Assembly: GCA_902728285.1 (NCBI GenBank)
Contig: CACVBU010000492.1
Coordinates: 252,787 to 316,786 of the forward strand
Reading direction: 5' to 3'
Source of the DNA: Clytia hemisphaerica
Taxonomy: Eukaryota > Cnidaria > Hydrozoa > Leptothecata > Clytiidae
DNA: 64,000 bases
This document shows positions 46,601 to 56,040 of the stretch, in pieces (within the stretch, counting starts at the first letter, position 1; every line of letters begins with the position of its first letter). Both the position numbers and the translations under genes were made by a program. Below the pieces are notes generated by a model, which ran no database searches, was not told the DNA's origin, and saw nothing but the letters and a program-made list of their open reading frames with translations.

Positions 46601-47443
46601 CGACGAGTGGTCGGCATCCGTAAAAATCTCAGTCTTTGAATACGAACGTCTAGTCAAAATTTTCGATTCTGATCGGGATAATTGGTCCAAAACCTCAGCT
46701 CTATTATCATCGCTAGTGTCCAAAAATTCATCCAAGGAACTTCTTGAATGTTGCAAAGTCAATCTTGATGAATACACGCCACTCTTATGCAAAGAGCATT
46801 GATCTATGATACACGAAGTACTAGAAGTTTCTGAACGCTTCATCACGCCATGTCCACCTTTAGGTGGCAAGGGCGGAGCTTTTCGTTTGGGTGGTAACGG
46901 AGGCGGTAAATCGGGAGGAGGACTAACGATCAAAACATTTCCACATTTCTGAACTTTCATTGGAGACATGTGGATTTCTTTCGTTAATTTCGCAATACAT
47001 TGATCGGTGAAAGATTCGTAATAATTCGCTAAATTGTAATCTCGGTTTCCCGATTCCCGATTCATGTCACTTTCGGATTTATCGGATTTGACGAAAGTTT
47101 TCGGTATGAAACCCGACCATTTACTGTCTAGAGTGCTCGTCGGATAATCAAATTCATCAGGAGAATCCTCGTCGGTTGTCGGCTCAACGATTCCACATCG
47201 AGAATAATCCTCGTCTATGAACGAATCCCGAGTATTTGAACCATCGGTAGTGAACGTTGGGTCTTCAGCTAACAAGTAATCATTTTCGTCGAATAAATTT
47301 TCCCGTTCTTCCCGGTTTTCACTGTGTAGTTTCTTATCTAGAGCAGCGGTTATGGTACTATTTCGTTTGCCAGTATGTTTAAGTGATACATAGTAACTCT
47401 CCAACTCGATAACAATACTTTCAAAATCATGCGATGCAGTCAT
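25645..47443 (-). CDS. dtn: Dystrobrevin with a giant N-terminal extension
   Basis: Nineteen minus-strand exons: 44883-47443, 44418-44482, 43865-43945, 43095-43308, 42770-42855, 42394-42473, 42210-42287, 41360-41477, 40962-41010, 40624-40663, 39625-39696, 32789-32919, 32254-32469, 31973-32014, 31713-31737, 30654-30745, 30003-30210, 26361-26508, 25645-25910. They total 4572 bases (1523 residues) with every phase matching. From about residue 856 it follows dystrobrevin: [53 protein letters not shown] (EF-hand-like region); a ZZ zinc finger with CKGC, CMEC, CQDC and paired His (residues 1095-1148); a Pro/Ser linker; then coiled coils with [20 protein letters not shown] (to about 1386). Dystrobrevins are cytoplasmic scaffolds of the dystrophin complex that bind dystrophin and syntrophin. 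The core alone (668 residues) is a normal length. Many exon joints are supported by family similarity; the joint to the first exon rests on frame and splice sites only. Confidence 0.85.
27479..27599. mobile_element. 121 bp hairpin element
   Basis: GAAAACTCAGATTTGACCCC at the left and its exact complement at the right, with complementary arms continuing through CCGAG.ATTCCCCAC and GCGCGGAAAA. It lies in the dystrobrevin intron 26509-30002. Confidence 0.75.
28321..28520. repeat. Cluster of GCGTGAAT-type octamers
   Basis: GCGTGAAT or a one-base variant appears about seven times with irregular spacing, bounded by GCCCCCCAGCG and CCGGGGC. It may be a satellite-like core of a transposon. It is intronic in dystrobrevin. 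Confidence 0.5.
28564..29250. mobile_element. ~690 bp inverted-repeat element
   Basis: The left end (CATATAAACGGCTGGACATC) and right end (GATGTCCAGTCGTTTATATG) are inverted repeats. The pairing extends inward through AACGAGCTTCGTTGCCGCC and its complement at about 29173. No open frame is seen. Intronic in dystrobrevin. Confidence 0.65.
29512..29613. mobile_element. ~100 bp palindromic element
   Basis: CTAGCTGGCACACAACATTG pairs with CAACGTTGTGTGTCAGCTGA. The inner part AACGT..ATTTAA..TTAAAT..ACGT is also symmetric. Intronic in dystrobrevin. Confidence 0.55.
29801..29935. mobile_element. ~135 bp palindromic element
   Basis: AAGTTACGTAACTTAAGGTA..CCACCATTATGGAAA pairs with TTTCCATAATGGCGGAATTTACGTAACTT. 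Inner CGTTCGA/TCGAACG pairs as well. It lies just beside dystrobrevin exon 30003-30210. Confidence 0.55.
30842..31252 (-). mobile_element. tRNA-derived SINE with a 15-bp target-site duplication
   Basis: A GC-richer block bounded by the perfect direct repeat ACTAGGGTTGAATGA (30827-30841 and 31253-31267). On the minus strand it begins GATGTAGTGGTGTGGTGGTC-ATCGC and continues with GACCCGAGTTGGAAGACCC, which resembles a tRNA A-box/B-box head. The target-site duplication length fits LINE-mediated insertion. It lies in the dystrobrevin intron 30746-31712. The open frames covering it on both strands are incidental. Confidence 0.65.
31380..31655 (-). mobile_element. Second tRNA-derived SINE
   Basis: On the minus strand, GTGACCGTAGTGCATAGAGC-ATCCGGC resembles a tRNA 5' half with A box. 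GATCGTGGGTTCAATCAC (31589-31606) resembles a B box at the right distance. The 3' boundary is unclear. Confidence 0.45.
32162..32187. repeat. (TCAC)n microsatellite
   Basis: About six tandem TCAC units in a dystrobrevin intron, just downstream (in gene orientation) of exon 32254-32469. Confidence 0.8.
33018..33300 (+). mobile_element. tRNA-derived SINE (plus strand)
   Basis: ATGGCTGATTGATCAAGACG-TCAGC (A-box side) is followed by GCGGTTCGAATCACCGC (B box at 33064-33074), then a GC-richer body with CCGAGCCGACCCAAGCCGAG. The 3' end is not defined. It is intronic in dystrobrevin. Confidence 0.5.
34236..34493 (+). mobile_element. Family A element copy
   Basis: Starts TTTTTTTATAAGAACATCCA and ends TTTTGTTCTAATAAAAAAAT-GTAC, with internal GGATGTTCTTAT, AAAATATTCTTAAAATGTTC and GAAGCCTCATATTC. 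Intronic in dystrobrevin. Confidence 0.75.
34567..34817 (+). mobile_element. Related variant of the family A element
   Basis: Same ends (ACACGCTTTTTTATAAGAAC and GTTCTTATAAAAGAAAAAGT) but a strongly diverged interior (GAGGCTCGGTTGTTCTTATT; GAGCCTCGTTGTTC). It is a second subfamily, 75 bp from a standard copy. Confidence 0.6.
35574..35644. repeat. (ATTG)n microsatellite
   Basis: Irregular tandem TTGA/ATTG units over about 70 bp in the large dystrobrevin intron (32920-39624). Confidence 0.85.
37298..37322. repeat. (CAA)n microsatellite
   Basis: Seven to eight CAA units, intronic in dystrobrevin. Confidence 0.8.
37809..38047 (-). mobile_element. Family A element copy (reverse)
   Basis: Starts TACACAAACTACATAAGAAC and ends TTGGATGTTCTTATAAAAAG-ATGTGTA. 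Intronic in dystrobrevin. Confidence 0.7.
39757..39825. mobile_element. Short pogo/Tigger-like miniature element
   Basis: CGTAGAGTCTCTTTAGCACG..TTCGAGTTATAGAGACTCCG-CTGTA. The terminal GAGTCTC/GAGACTC pair and the TTCGA motif match the larger copies at 42571, 55599 and 59790. Confidence 0.5.
40208..40462 (+). mobile_element. Family A element copy
   Basis: Starts TTTATTATGAGAACATCCAA and ends CTTATAAAACAACGTGTA, with the usual internal segments. Intronic in dystrobrevin. Confidence 0.7.
42571..42747. mobile_element. Pogo/Tigger-like miniature element, TA-bounded
   Basis: TACAGTGGAGTCTCCATAAC..GAGTTAAAGAGACTCTACTG-TA. The terminal inverted repeats begin CAGT and are flanked by TA, as in pogo/Tigger-group elements. 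Internal TCGAG/CTCGA motifs repeat. Intronic in dystrobrevin. Confidence 0.65.
42908..43092 (-). mobile_element. Family A element copy (truncated, reverse)
   Basis: Lacks the left end. It retains AAGGCTTAGCGGACTCTAAG, AAATTGCACAAAAA and the end GGATGTTCTTATAAAAACAA-TGTA, which abuts exon 43095-43308 of dystrobrevin. Confidence 0.65.
44173..44310. mobile_element. 138 bp hairpin element
   Basis: GCGTAGACAAGAGGGGCACA-AAATTTGTGTAGGAGAGCAG pairs with CTGCTCTCCTACACAAATTT-TGCGCCCCTCTTGTCTACGC. The open frame running through it is an artefact of the symmetry. Intronic in dystrobrevin. Confidence 0.75.
44883..47443 (-). CDS. Long first coding exon of the dystrobrevin gene (N-terminal extension)
   Basis: An uninterrupted 854-residue frame ending at the donor TTTTTG|GTGAGT. 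The last two bases (TG) join the next exon (T TCA ATG AAC GGC) without a frame break. Content in order: an acidic start; at about residues 174-196 a proline-rich stretch ([20 protein letters not shown]) with a PLPPKR SH3-ligand motif; Ser/Asp-rich segments; three copies of a ~10-residue [15 protein letters not shown] repeat at about 435-475; a long Gln/Lys-rich, probably coiled-coil region; a basic end; and an aromatic patch ([19 protein letters not shown]). I recognise no spectrin, calponin or other known domain. It could be a separate upstream gene whose only stop (TGA at 44879-44881) falls in the donor. An open frame this long is certainly coding. Confidence 0.75.
46048..46144 (-). repeat. 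Coding ~30 bp tandem repeat in the dystrobrevin extension
   Basis: About three imperfect units on the plus strand (GTTTTGACGCATCTAGCGCA, GTTTTGGTGAATCTGGCGCA, ATTTTGGTGCAGTTAGCGCA). They encode [20 protein letters not shown] and [13 protein letters not shown] blocks. Confidence 0.7.
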
Positions 47444-48928
47444 TTTGTATAAAGAATTTCTCGAGGAAAGATTATCTGGGCTTATAATACCAGAAATATG
47501 TCTTAATGTACTAGTTCAAATTGTATGAAGTGTTTTAAGGTTGGACCGATGTATTGTTGATAAGCGATTTTGAGATAAGTGCAAAATTTTCCTCCCAATC
47601 TGTTCAACTCCATAACAAAGTTGGTTCCGTGAGACTGTAAATTTGTTTCAATGTGTTTCAAAAATTAACATGGTTTAAGCGCCAAGGTTAAGTTTCTCAC
47701 AAAATATATATTACGATAAAATGTTTCTCGTTCAAGTCCAATAGGTGTACAGAATCAAACATCCACAAAAAAATATATCCAGAGTTTGTAATGATCCATC
47801 TTTTGACACTGCTTTTCAAATAATAACGGAAATAGTTCAACGATTTCAACGAAACAAAAAACAAGATTCAATTTATATACATAGACGTTAGGTGGCTTGA
47901 AAGCTTATGGTAGGTAGTGAAAAAAAATAATTTTTTTGATTGATTTTTTTTCAGATTTTTTTTTCGCTCAATCATCGACCACAATAAGGTCTCATAAAAT
48001 CTGTTTCAGATCATAAAAAAATTCGATAATCGTTTTGAATAACTAGCTTCGTCATTTTAAGTTTCTCTTAATCTTTAAAAGCTGTCCTTCTTTCTCAAAT
48101 CGTGTAACCTTAAAGTAAGTAAAAATACTTAAATTCGCTAAACTATTATTCTTGTAGAGCCAACTTAAACCCTAATTTTTGAGTTGTAAAATAGAAACTT
48201 TTTAAAGACCATTGAATTATTTCTAAATAGTTAGAAAGCGACAAGTTGATTTAATTAATTTGACATATAGCAAATAGTATGAACAGAATTTCAGCCAAAA
48301 TCAGCACACGAACAAGTGTAATAATTCATCTAAATACGTTAATATCGTCTCGTTTTTTCCTCTTTATTCCGTTTAAGTGTTCGGTCATTTCTCGACCTTC
48401 TGCTGGCAAGAATTAAATTGTCGTCGATCACGAGAACGAGAAACGATTCTTGTCGTTCATATTCACCCAATCAAATGATAGTTCAACGTCCAAATCATCG
48501 ATTCAAATCTCCATGACAACGTAAATTGATTGTGAAGCAACGAAAACCGAAAATTTCAACAAAATATTCAATGAATGATCTATTTTCTTCTTTTTCTTCT
48601 TCTTTCTTCAATATTTTTTCTCCATTCTTCACATGATACGAAAAATCAACAATCCGCATATTCCAATCATTGACAAATGTTTCCCCGCAAACTTAAAGTG
48701 GACTCGATCATTAACTGTCGGTATTCCTTCTCCTCGAAAACAACTTATATAAACTCAGTTTACCAGACATCATTTCATACGCCATACGCCAAAGTCTACA
48801 GCTCCAAAAAAACAAATCATTGACGTCTGGTTCGGTGAAGAAGCATCGCTTGTTTCATTTTTCAAGATCTGCTCTCTGGTCAAATTTGAGAGTTTTACCA
48901 AGACCCCTATTCGAGGGTCTATTCTGCT

Positions 48929-49174
48929 AAATTTTTCTTATAAGAACAAACTATGTAAGAACGTGAGGCTTTGAATGGCCAAAGTTACAAGTTTTAAAAC
49001 CATTTCAAGTTTGTGGACTCTTTTAAACACCTAATTTGTTAGGAAAATGGACAAAAATACTCACAAAATGGTGAAAATAAGAACATGATTAGCACATTTT
49101 TCGGCTTAAAACTCATAAAGTTAGGAGAATCTGAAAGCTTAAAGATGTTTGAATGTTCTTATAAAAAAACGTGT
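48929..49174 (-). mobile_element. Family A element copy (reverse)
   Basis: Starts AATTTTTCTTATAAGAACAA and ends GAATGTTCTTATAAAAAAAC-GTGTA, with GTGAGGCTTTGAATGGCC inside. Confidence 0.75.
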
Positions 49175-49333
49175 ATTGAGAACAAAATAATAAAGAAAGT
49201 CAAACAACTTACTTGTTTCTGTGGTAGAGAGCTGGCGAATTCATCGTTCTTTCTGCTCTTCAATGCTTCACAACCTTAGCTTTGTTCTTATTTCTTCCCT
49301 GAAAAAAATTAAAACATTCTTCGATCCACCTTC

Positions 49334-49516
49334 TTCTGATATTCAGTCGAATCACTCTAATTCGATCTTCAAGGGACCAGGGATTTTCTTCGAATCAGAG
49401 AAAGATTCAAATTACAGAGATTATACTACTTTCTAGCTGAAGGAACCAGTATTCTAGTTCGAATTGTAGAAAATTTCAAATAGTAGAGGTTCGAATTAGA
49501 GAGAGAGAGTTCACTA
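49334..49516. mobile_element. Pogo-like miniature element (degenerate)
   Basis: CTCTAATTCGATCTTCAAGG at the left and GTTCGAATTAGAGAGAGAGA at the right are inverted. The interior has ACTACTTTCTAGCTGAAGG, as in the 59790 copy. Confidence 0.55.
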
Positions 49517-50277
49517 TATTCTTCTAAAATTGACTAAAAAAGGTCAACATTAACTAAGTCCGATAAAAAAATAAGAAATTTCGATCCTTTCAATGCCCGT
49601 CTTTGTTGCCCTTCTGGCCTCCGTTAGATAGGTAGATATATAAGGATTATAAGGTAGATAAATATGAATTTCGATCTTCCTTTGGAACATCCTAGCATAA
49701 AATTTGAAGCGAATTTGGGCAGAAATTTTTTACAAAAAAATGCATTATTTCGAGTGTCTGATGGGACCTAGAAAACAGAAATTCTATTCGAATTGAACTA
49801 AAAAAGAAAAAAAACAATTTAACTTTTAATACACGTATAATATGTTTTGGACTTTTCAGAAGTGCTTAGGAAAGAAACGAGGATAAAAGAGCAATTCACC
49901 TAAACACTCCCACTCAATTTGTAAATCAAAAGTCAAAAGACAAATCCTTTCAAATCCCCAGAAGCTTCCCTAAGATAATCTGATGATAAAACGTTCCGTT
50001 GGTATTTTTAAGTACAGAATTTTCGAGTTTTGTATTTGTTAAAACTAAAAAGTACATTCTTTTTATTCTGTAGGAACAGGATAAAAACAATTTGGGGCTC
50101 AAAGAGCCAAAAAAATAAGAACAAGCGAAACACAATCAGCAAAATATAAGTTTCCAAAGTATTCTTAGAGACAGTTGAAATTTATATGTTGTGTTGTAGT
50201 AGACACTTTAAATTCCTCAGGCCGGTACAGTTTGCAAGTTTTTTATACTGGTAAGAAATAAGCTGATAATGTTATTC

Positions 50278-50411
50278 GGGTCGAATTAAGTCAACTCTCT
50301 CTAATTCGAATTCTGCAATTCAAACGAAACATAGTCACTGTAATTCGAATCTTTCTCTAATTCGAGGACGATCTTTGTCTCTTAAACATCTAATTAGAGA
50401 GAGTCAACTGA
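50278..50411. mobile_element. Pogo-like miniature element fragments
   Basis: AGTCAACTCTCTCTAATTCG at the left and AATTAGAGAGAGTCAACTGA at the right form inverted ends. Related pieces also occur at about 51220-51320 and 51449-51490. Confidence 0.5.
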
Positions 50412-51069
50412 TGACTTTCATTTAAAAGCTGCGAAAAATTTCAAACAAGAAAAGCTAAACTGTTTTTGAGCAAAATCAAATCAACACAACAATCCTAATA
50501 ACGAAATACATAAAGCATATTTGGTTCCAAAATCAAAAACGATACACAAGATTTCAAAGAAAATCATTTATCAGAAATGACGAGTAGAAAATATTTAGCA
50601 ACCTCAAATAAAACATTTTGTTGATTAGAGATGAAGAGAGGAAGGGTTAATTAAGCAATGCACAAGACAGAAATGTCCATTAAGGATGTTGGAAAATTAT
50701 CCAATAAGTGCAGAACGACTTCTTTTCTTCTATTAATTGAGACGAACAATGGGTGTATATAAATGAAGTTTTCAACAAGCTTTTCATCCGATTAGCAACT
50801 GCTTGCTAACTGGTTGTCCATGATAGATGGAGAATATTAAGCTCTAGTTGAGACGGTCAATATTTCTGCCTACCCCCTCCCCCTCGTTAATAGCGAGTTT
50901 AAGTATTCGAGGTAAATCGAAGGAGACTGTATAAAGCAATGACATGTCACCAAAATCACCATCCACTTTGCTCGACGACGGTAAAAACACCAAAATACCG
51001 TCGTCTGTTAAGGTGAGCAAAGGCGATATACATCAACTATCGGCTTTGTTTTGCGTCGACTTCACTTAC

Positions 51070-51148
51070 CCTCTACCTCGATATCCTCCGATAATTTCAA
51101 CGAAAGTCGATCGAAGCAAGCATTTGAAATGCCATTTTCTATCGACAT
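51070..51148 (-). CDS. Candidate upstream first coding exon for the dystrobrevin gene
   Basis: On the minus strand an ATG at 51148 opens 26 codons (MSIENGISNACFDRLSLKLS, then EDIEVE) ending at a strong donor, G|GTAAGT. The one base left over fits an acceptor CCCAG at 47476, which reads in frame (D N L S S R N S L Y K) into the Met of the 854-residue exon. A stop further upstream at about 47527 means the long frame could begin at such a splice. Supported by phase and splice signals only; no family similarity. Confidence 0.3.
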
Positions 51149-52260
51149 TCTGCAATCTCTACTTACAGTACATCAAGAGAAAGTTAGATAGAAATTCGTT
51201 TGTCTAGATTAGGTCTAACTACAGGCAACTAACTCTAATTCGAGCCTCTATTATTCGTATCTCTCTGTAATTCGAAATTAATTATCTTAAACATCTCTCT
51301 GTAATTCGGATCTTTCTCTAGTAGTGTAGTGTGCCTTGTTTTATATCACGTTTTCAAAATTTTCCTACATCCAACAACAACGCTATTCATTTGAAAGCTT
51401 CTCTAGCAAGGTTCCAATCGAAAGCCAAAAGAAATACATTTGGCTGGCGCTCTCTAATTCGACGTTCTACAATTCGATACGCTATTCTATGCAATAACAT
51501 AAACTGTAATTTCAACTCACTCGAACAGCATTAATCTAGAGCTGTGCAAATCATCTATAAAAAAAGTTCAAATCAAATATATTACTTGCTAACTTCAGAC
51601 AGATGATCAGAACTAATAGTAGAGAGGAAACAAACATCATCAACAAACTATAACAAGAGATTGCATTCATTATATGCTTTATAAGGGAGAAAGAATGCTT
51701 TGAACAATATTGGATTGCATATGTTTGACGATTGACAAATTCATTTATAAGAACTGCCAAGAATTGATGATTTCTTTATAAAACTTTAAAAGATGAATTC
51801 TGAGCATAGAACATTAACAGTAATTTGTTGTCCTGGCTTTGTGGGATGAAGATTGTATTTTCAACTGAAATAAACTTTATTTTGAGAAGATGTGTGGTTT
51901 ATATAAAGATAAATGTTTGTGGAATAAGAGTTTCTTATGGATGAAAAGCACATTAGGTTTTGGTTCATCTTGTAATTGACATTGGTCTATTAAAGATGAG
52001 CAATTAAGAGCTAGCTAATTAGATCCATTTTGGCTGAATGTTATCTTTTCACTTTCCATAATATCCTATACAAAGTAATTGACAGCATTCAAATTCGAAT
52101 CTTTTATAAGCAAATAAATATTACGTTTTTTTTATAAGGAACTTTAATTTGGATCCGAGTTCCTTATTTTTTCCAGAGAATTTCAGCCTCAAAGTTCCTT
52201 AACGAGACTTGGATGACTTTCATTTTCAGCAAAAATTTCCTCCATAACTTTAGGTAAGAA

Positions 52261-52448
52261 AAGAATACACCTTTTCGACCGTAGCCGCCAATCGCCGCGT
52301 GGCCATTTTTACCACCCTAAAACCACCCCGGTCTTTTTTTTCGCCCCTATAGACAATAGAAAAAGGTGTGAAAAAAGGATTGGATCGAATTTAGGGGGGA
52401 AAATGCCCGCGCGGCAACTGGCGGCTACGGTCGAAAAGGTGTATTCTT
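52261..52448. mobile_element. ~188 bp inverted-repeat element
   Basis: AAGAATACACCTTTTCGACC-GTAGCCGCCA at the left pairs with TGGCGGCTACGGTCGAAAAG-GTGTATTCTT at the right. The middle is GC-richer (CCACCCTAAAACCACCCCGG). Confidence 0.75.
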
Positions 52449-53045
52449 CCAAGGCTTTCTTAGCAAGTTCTGCCACTTTCCAGGAGGTATCTACACTATT
52501 TTTCAGATTTGTTTTTCACTTGAAAAAGTTCGCTGTATGGCTTTTTAATGAAACAGCCTTTTTCATCTTGGTTCAATCGAACTGATGGCTTTCTTGACGA
52601 TCACGACAAACTGAACTTTCAAAATGAAATCGGTGGGTGGAATGTAGAAGGTAGACCTTAATGGACAAAACGACACAACAACCACAAAACATCAACCATC
52701 CTTTCATTTCAAAAGCCATCAAACCAAAATAGTCTTTAAAATTGGGTTTTCTTTGACCAAATCAAGGAAAGTAGGATATTTTCTTAAGAAACAGTTGGTT
52801 CAACTTCTTTGTCGGGTAAACAAAAACAGGATATCTTCTCCAGAATTCCTTCCCTCACAAAACCAACATTTATTTAAAAGTGGAATAGGTCAGTGGTCAA
52901 AAGATAAAATGACTCGATAATTGAAAGCAGCTAGCCCCCCCCCCCCCCCCACTTCTATTGATTTTTTAAAATATTTTCAGCTGTCAAAAAAAAAATCCCT
53001 TACTACATAAAGAAAACCTCAATCTTGATGGCCAAAATCCACTTT

Positions 53046-53164
53046 CAGGCCCGGCGGAAGCGGGGAGACTTCAGTCTCCCCATTCTCGAGATTCTTAGAT
53101 TTTTTTCTCAAATTCCTAGAAAATCTTATCTTATTTTGAGCCTTAAGATTCCCCGCCGGGCCTG
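53046..53164. mobile_element. 119 bp miniature element with CAGGCCCGGCGG ends
   Basis: CAGGCCCGGCGG and CCGCCGGGCCTG are inverted. ACTTT is repeated directly on both sides (53041-53045 and 53165-53169), a likely 5-bp target duplication. An inner hairpin (GGGGAGACTTCAGTCTCCCC) follows the left end. The superfamily is uncertain. Confidence 0.65.
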
Positions 53165-53689
53165 ACTTTGATGAATCCAGAAATGAAAGAAATATTTAGC
53201 ACAAGCCAGCTAGCCAATCTTGCCGGTTGATTAACCAAAGTTCCTCGTACTGTACATTAAATTGAATTCTATTGAGGCATCAACGAGCTACTGAGTTAAG
53301 ATAAACAACGGGGGCAAACCAAAAAAACAAGAACTTTGAAGAATCTATCTTAACGAAGCGAGCAAGTACGAACCAACAACAGCTTCAGCAGAACATCCCA
53401 TAAGGACTTCAACGTTCAAAATATCGAAAGAAAATAGAGGAGAGAGTCTCATCATAAGGAGGAAAGAGAAGCAGGGTCGACGACAAAACGAAATCTTTTA
53501 ATCGCTTTAAGGTCTTTTTCTCTTGTAACATATGGTTGTAATTAATATGTAATAACACAAAAAATAACAGTCTCCTAAAAACCTATTAACACTACAAACG
53601 ATTATCAAAGTCAAGAATTTCCTTCTTAGATTTTACTGGCTGGTTCATGAGTACTGAACTCTCCTGGAACGGTCAAAACAATATAAGAT

Positions 53690-53936
53690 ACACGTTTTTC
53701 TATAAGAACAAACTTTAGAAGAACATAAGGCTTCGATGGTCGAAATATTTAGAACAAAAGAAGATTTTAAGGCTTTGCAGACTCTAAAACACCCAATTTT
53801 TTTTAGGAAAATGGACATAAGTACTCACAAAATGGTTAAATTAAGAACAAGTTGGGAACATTTTTAGGCTTAAAACTCAAAAAGTTAATAACATCCGAAG
53901 GTTAAAAATTTTGGAAATTCTTATAATAAAAACATT
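53690..53936 (-). mobile_element. Family A element copy (reverse)
   Basis: Starts ACACGTTTTTCTATAAGAAC and ends GGAAATTCTTATAATAAAAA-CA. Confidence 0.7.
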
Positions 53937-54455
53937 TAGCAGAAGAACCAAGCTTGAAATCTGACTGAAATGGGACGTTCTAGAGGTCTCCACTTCCTTA
54001 AAAAAATATTCTCAGCATGCTAAGCTTTCCTCTAAGAATTGCATAACTGGAAATGGATTTTTTACTCAGTGGAAAATAAACTCAGTATGCAGACTCTGTG
54101 TGAAAGCATTCTTTGAGTAGAAGTTAGCTAGAATCTATTTTAAACAAGATGGTCACTAAAGGAAGCTTACAATAAGTTATGAATCTGACAGGACGTAACA
54201 TAGTAAAAAGATTGGGATCGGGGTTACCAGGCTGGCATGAAGTCATTACCATCAGGGAGAGAACCAAAACATTCAGCCATTTGTGGACAAAATTGACCCT
54301 GAATAAGACCCAAACCTATTTCATATAGTTCCCTCCTATGGTAAGTAATGTAGTTGCAGTAGATTCCTGGCGAAAATGTCAGTTATGGCAAACATTTCTA
54401 ACCAAGCTTCCATATGTCAAAATAACATTTTTCAAGTAAGATAACTAAGAAGAGT

Positions 54456-54606
54456 ACACGTTTTTTACAAGAACAAATTCTATGAGAACATGAGGCTTTA
54501 TGTATGGACTCTTGAACATCCAATTTCTTAGGAAATTATATAAAATACTCACAAAATGGTGAAAGTAAGAACATTTTGAGGCTTCTAGGCTGAAACTCAG
54601 TAAAAT
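54456..54606 (-). mobile_element. Family A element copy (3' part lost)
   Basis: Starts ACACGTTTTTTACAAGAACA and retains ATGAGGCTTTATG, CCAATTTCTTAGGAAATTAT and ACAAAATGGTGAAAGTAAGA before similarity ends. Confidence 0.6.
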
Positions 54607-55077
54607 TTTTGACTGTTAAGATTAAGCTAGAAAACACGAGTGATCCTCCAATGCGCGGACAATTATAATAAAAGTTTACAAGTGCACTAAAATTTGCTTG
54701 GAAATTAACCCAGCTTTCTACAACACAAGCTCTAAAAGTTCGATACACCCAAACACCATGCAAGAGCATTCAATGTTTTATACTTACAGTCGTACAATAA
54801 GAAAGAGATTTTTTACAGAAAAATTACAAAAAGGTTCGTGAGGTTCATAAAAAAGTTCGTGTCTTTTTGAAAAAGGAAAGCGAGGAAACCACAAAATCTT
54901 GTCGCGTTTTTCTTACCAATCCTCTCTCCTCTACTTAACAATAACAAAAAAGTTTTGAAAGAAAGTCGAAGTTCTTAAGTCCTTTTAGAATTCACAAATT
55001 TTACCAGTTACTATACAACTAATTAAAGCAGACAACGCATTCTGCTCCAAGCGCTTGTCTAGTAAACGCTGGTACAA

Positions 55078-55331
55078 TTTCTTTTATAAGAACAAACCTA
55101 TATAAGAACATAAGGTATCGATGGCCAAAATGTTAAGAACAAGTTACCAACATTTTAAAACTTTGTAAACTCTAAAACACCTGTTAGGCTTAAAACTCAA
55201 AATAGTTCAGTAAAAATGCTCTAAAAATGGGAATCAGTTGTCAAATTCCTTGGTAATAGTCTCAGCTTATTTTAATATTTTGGCCGATTTCATCATGAAT
55301 ATTCTTATAGAGTACATTCTTATAAAAAAGG
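55078..55331 (-). mobile_element. Family A element copy (diverged)
   Basis: Starts TTTCTTTTATAAGAACAAAC and carries ATAAGGTATCGATGGCC. Similarity to the family is patchy after about 55200, ending TTCTTATAAAAAAGG. Confidence 0.5.
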
Positions 55332-55598
55332 CAGCTTATATATGTGATCGATATTTTCAAAAGTGGACAAATACATTGCTTGGAGAAGATTATAATAAAA
55401 CATATTCTTACTTACTTGATTTCAAGGTCACCAAACACCATCCAATTAGTCAACCATTGCGGTGAAACATCTCCAAAAAGGATCATAAAAATTGTGTGAA
55501 GGTTTTTTTGTTTTGGTTTTCCTAAAAACACCATGACAGAAGAAAGTTTCATTAAATTAAAATGATCTGAAAATCAAGAATATGAAAGTGGCAGTAAA

Positions 55599-55778
55599 TA
55601 CAGTTGACTCTCGCTAATTCGAACTCAAACGGGGAATCTCATTAGTTCGAATTACGGAGAGATTTGAATTATAGAAAACATTTTACGAAGATATCTCCTC
55701 GACAGGGGTTGAAAATAAATTAAATCGAATTACGGAGAGGTTCGAGTAAAAGAAGTTCGAATTAGCGAGAGTTTACTG
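55599..55778. mobile_element. Pogo/Tigger-like miniature element
   Basis: TACAGTTGACTCTCGCTAAT-TCGAAC at the left and GTTCGAATTAGCGAGAGTTT-ACTG at the right are inverted. Internal ATTACGGAGAG.TT repeats resemble the other copies. Confidence 0.7.
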
Positions 55779-55874
55779 GATAACCACACTGAATACAGGT
55801 TGATGTTGTCAATAATAACAATCGAAATCTCTCCAAATGAAACTATAGTAAAATCCTTACTGAAGTAATGTATA

Positions 55875-56040
55875 TACACGTTTTTTATAAGAACAAACTA
55901 TATAAGAGCATATGTTAAATGCAAGTTAAGGTCATTTCAAGGCTTTGCTGGATCTAAAACACCCAATTTCTTAGCTCTTAAAAGAGTTAAGTACATCCGG
56001 AGGCTTCAAAATTTCTGGATGTTCTTATTAAAAAACGTGT
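55875..56040 (-). mobile_element. Family A element copy (internally deleted)
   Basis: Both ends are intact (ACACGTTTTTTATAAGAACA and CTGGATGTTCTTATTAAAAA-ACGTGT), but about 80 bp of the middle is missing. Confidence 0.7.

Larger units (their letters stand above)
47476..51069. other. Gene-poor stretch upstream of dystrobrevin
   Basis: Holds a family A copy (48929-49174) and degenerate pogo-like fragments (49334-49516, 50278-50411). If the exon at 51070-51148 is real, this stretch is a dystrobrevin intron. Confidence 0.45.

Noticed and set aside
50944..51207. 87-codon plus-strand frame
   Set aside because: The minus strand of the same interval offers a better exon with a consensus donor. The plus frame has no recognisable motif or splice context.
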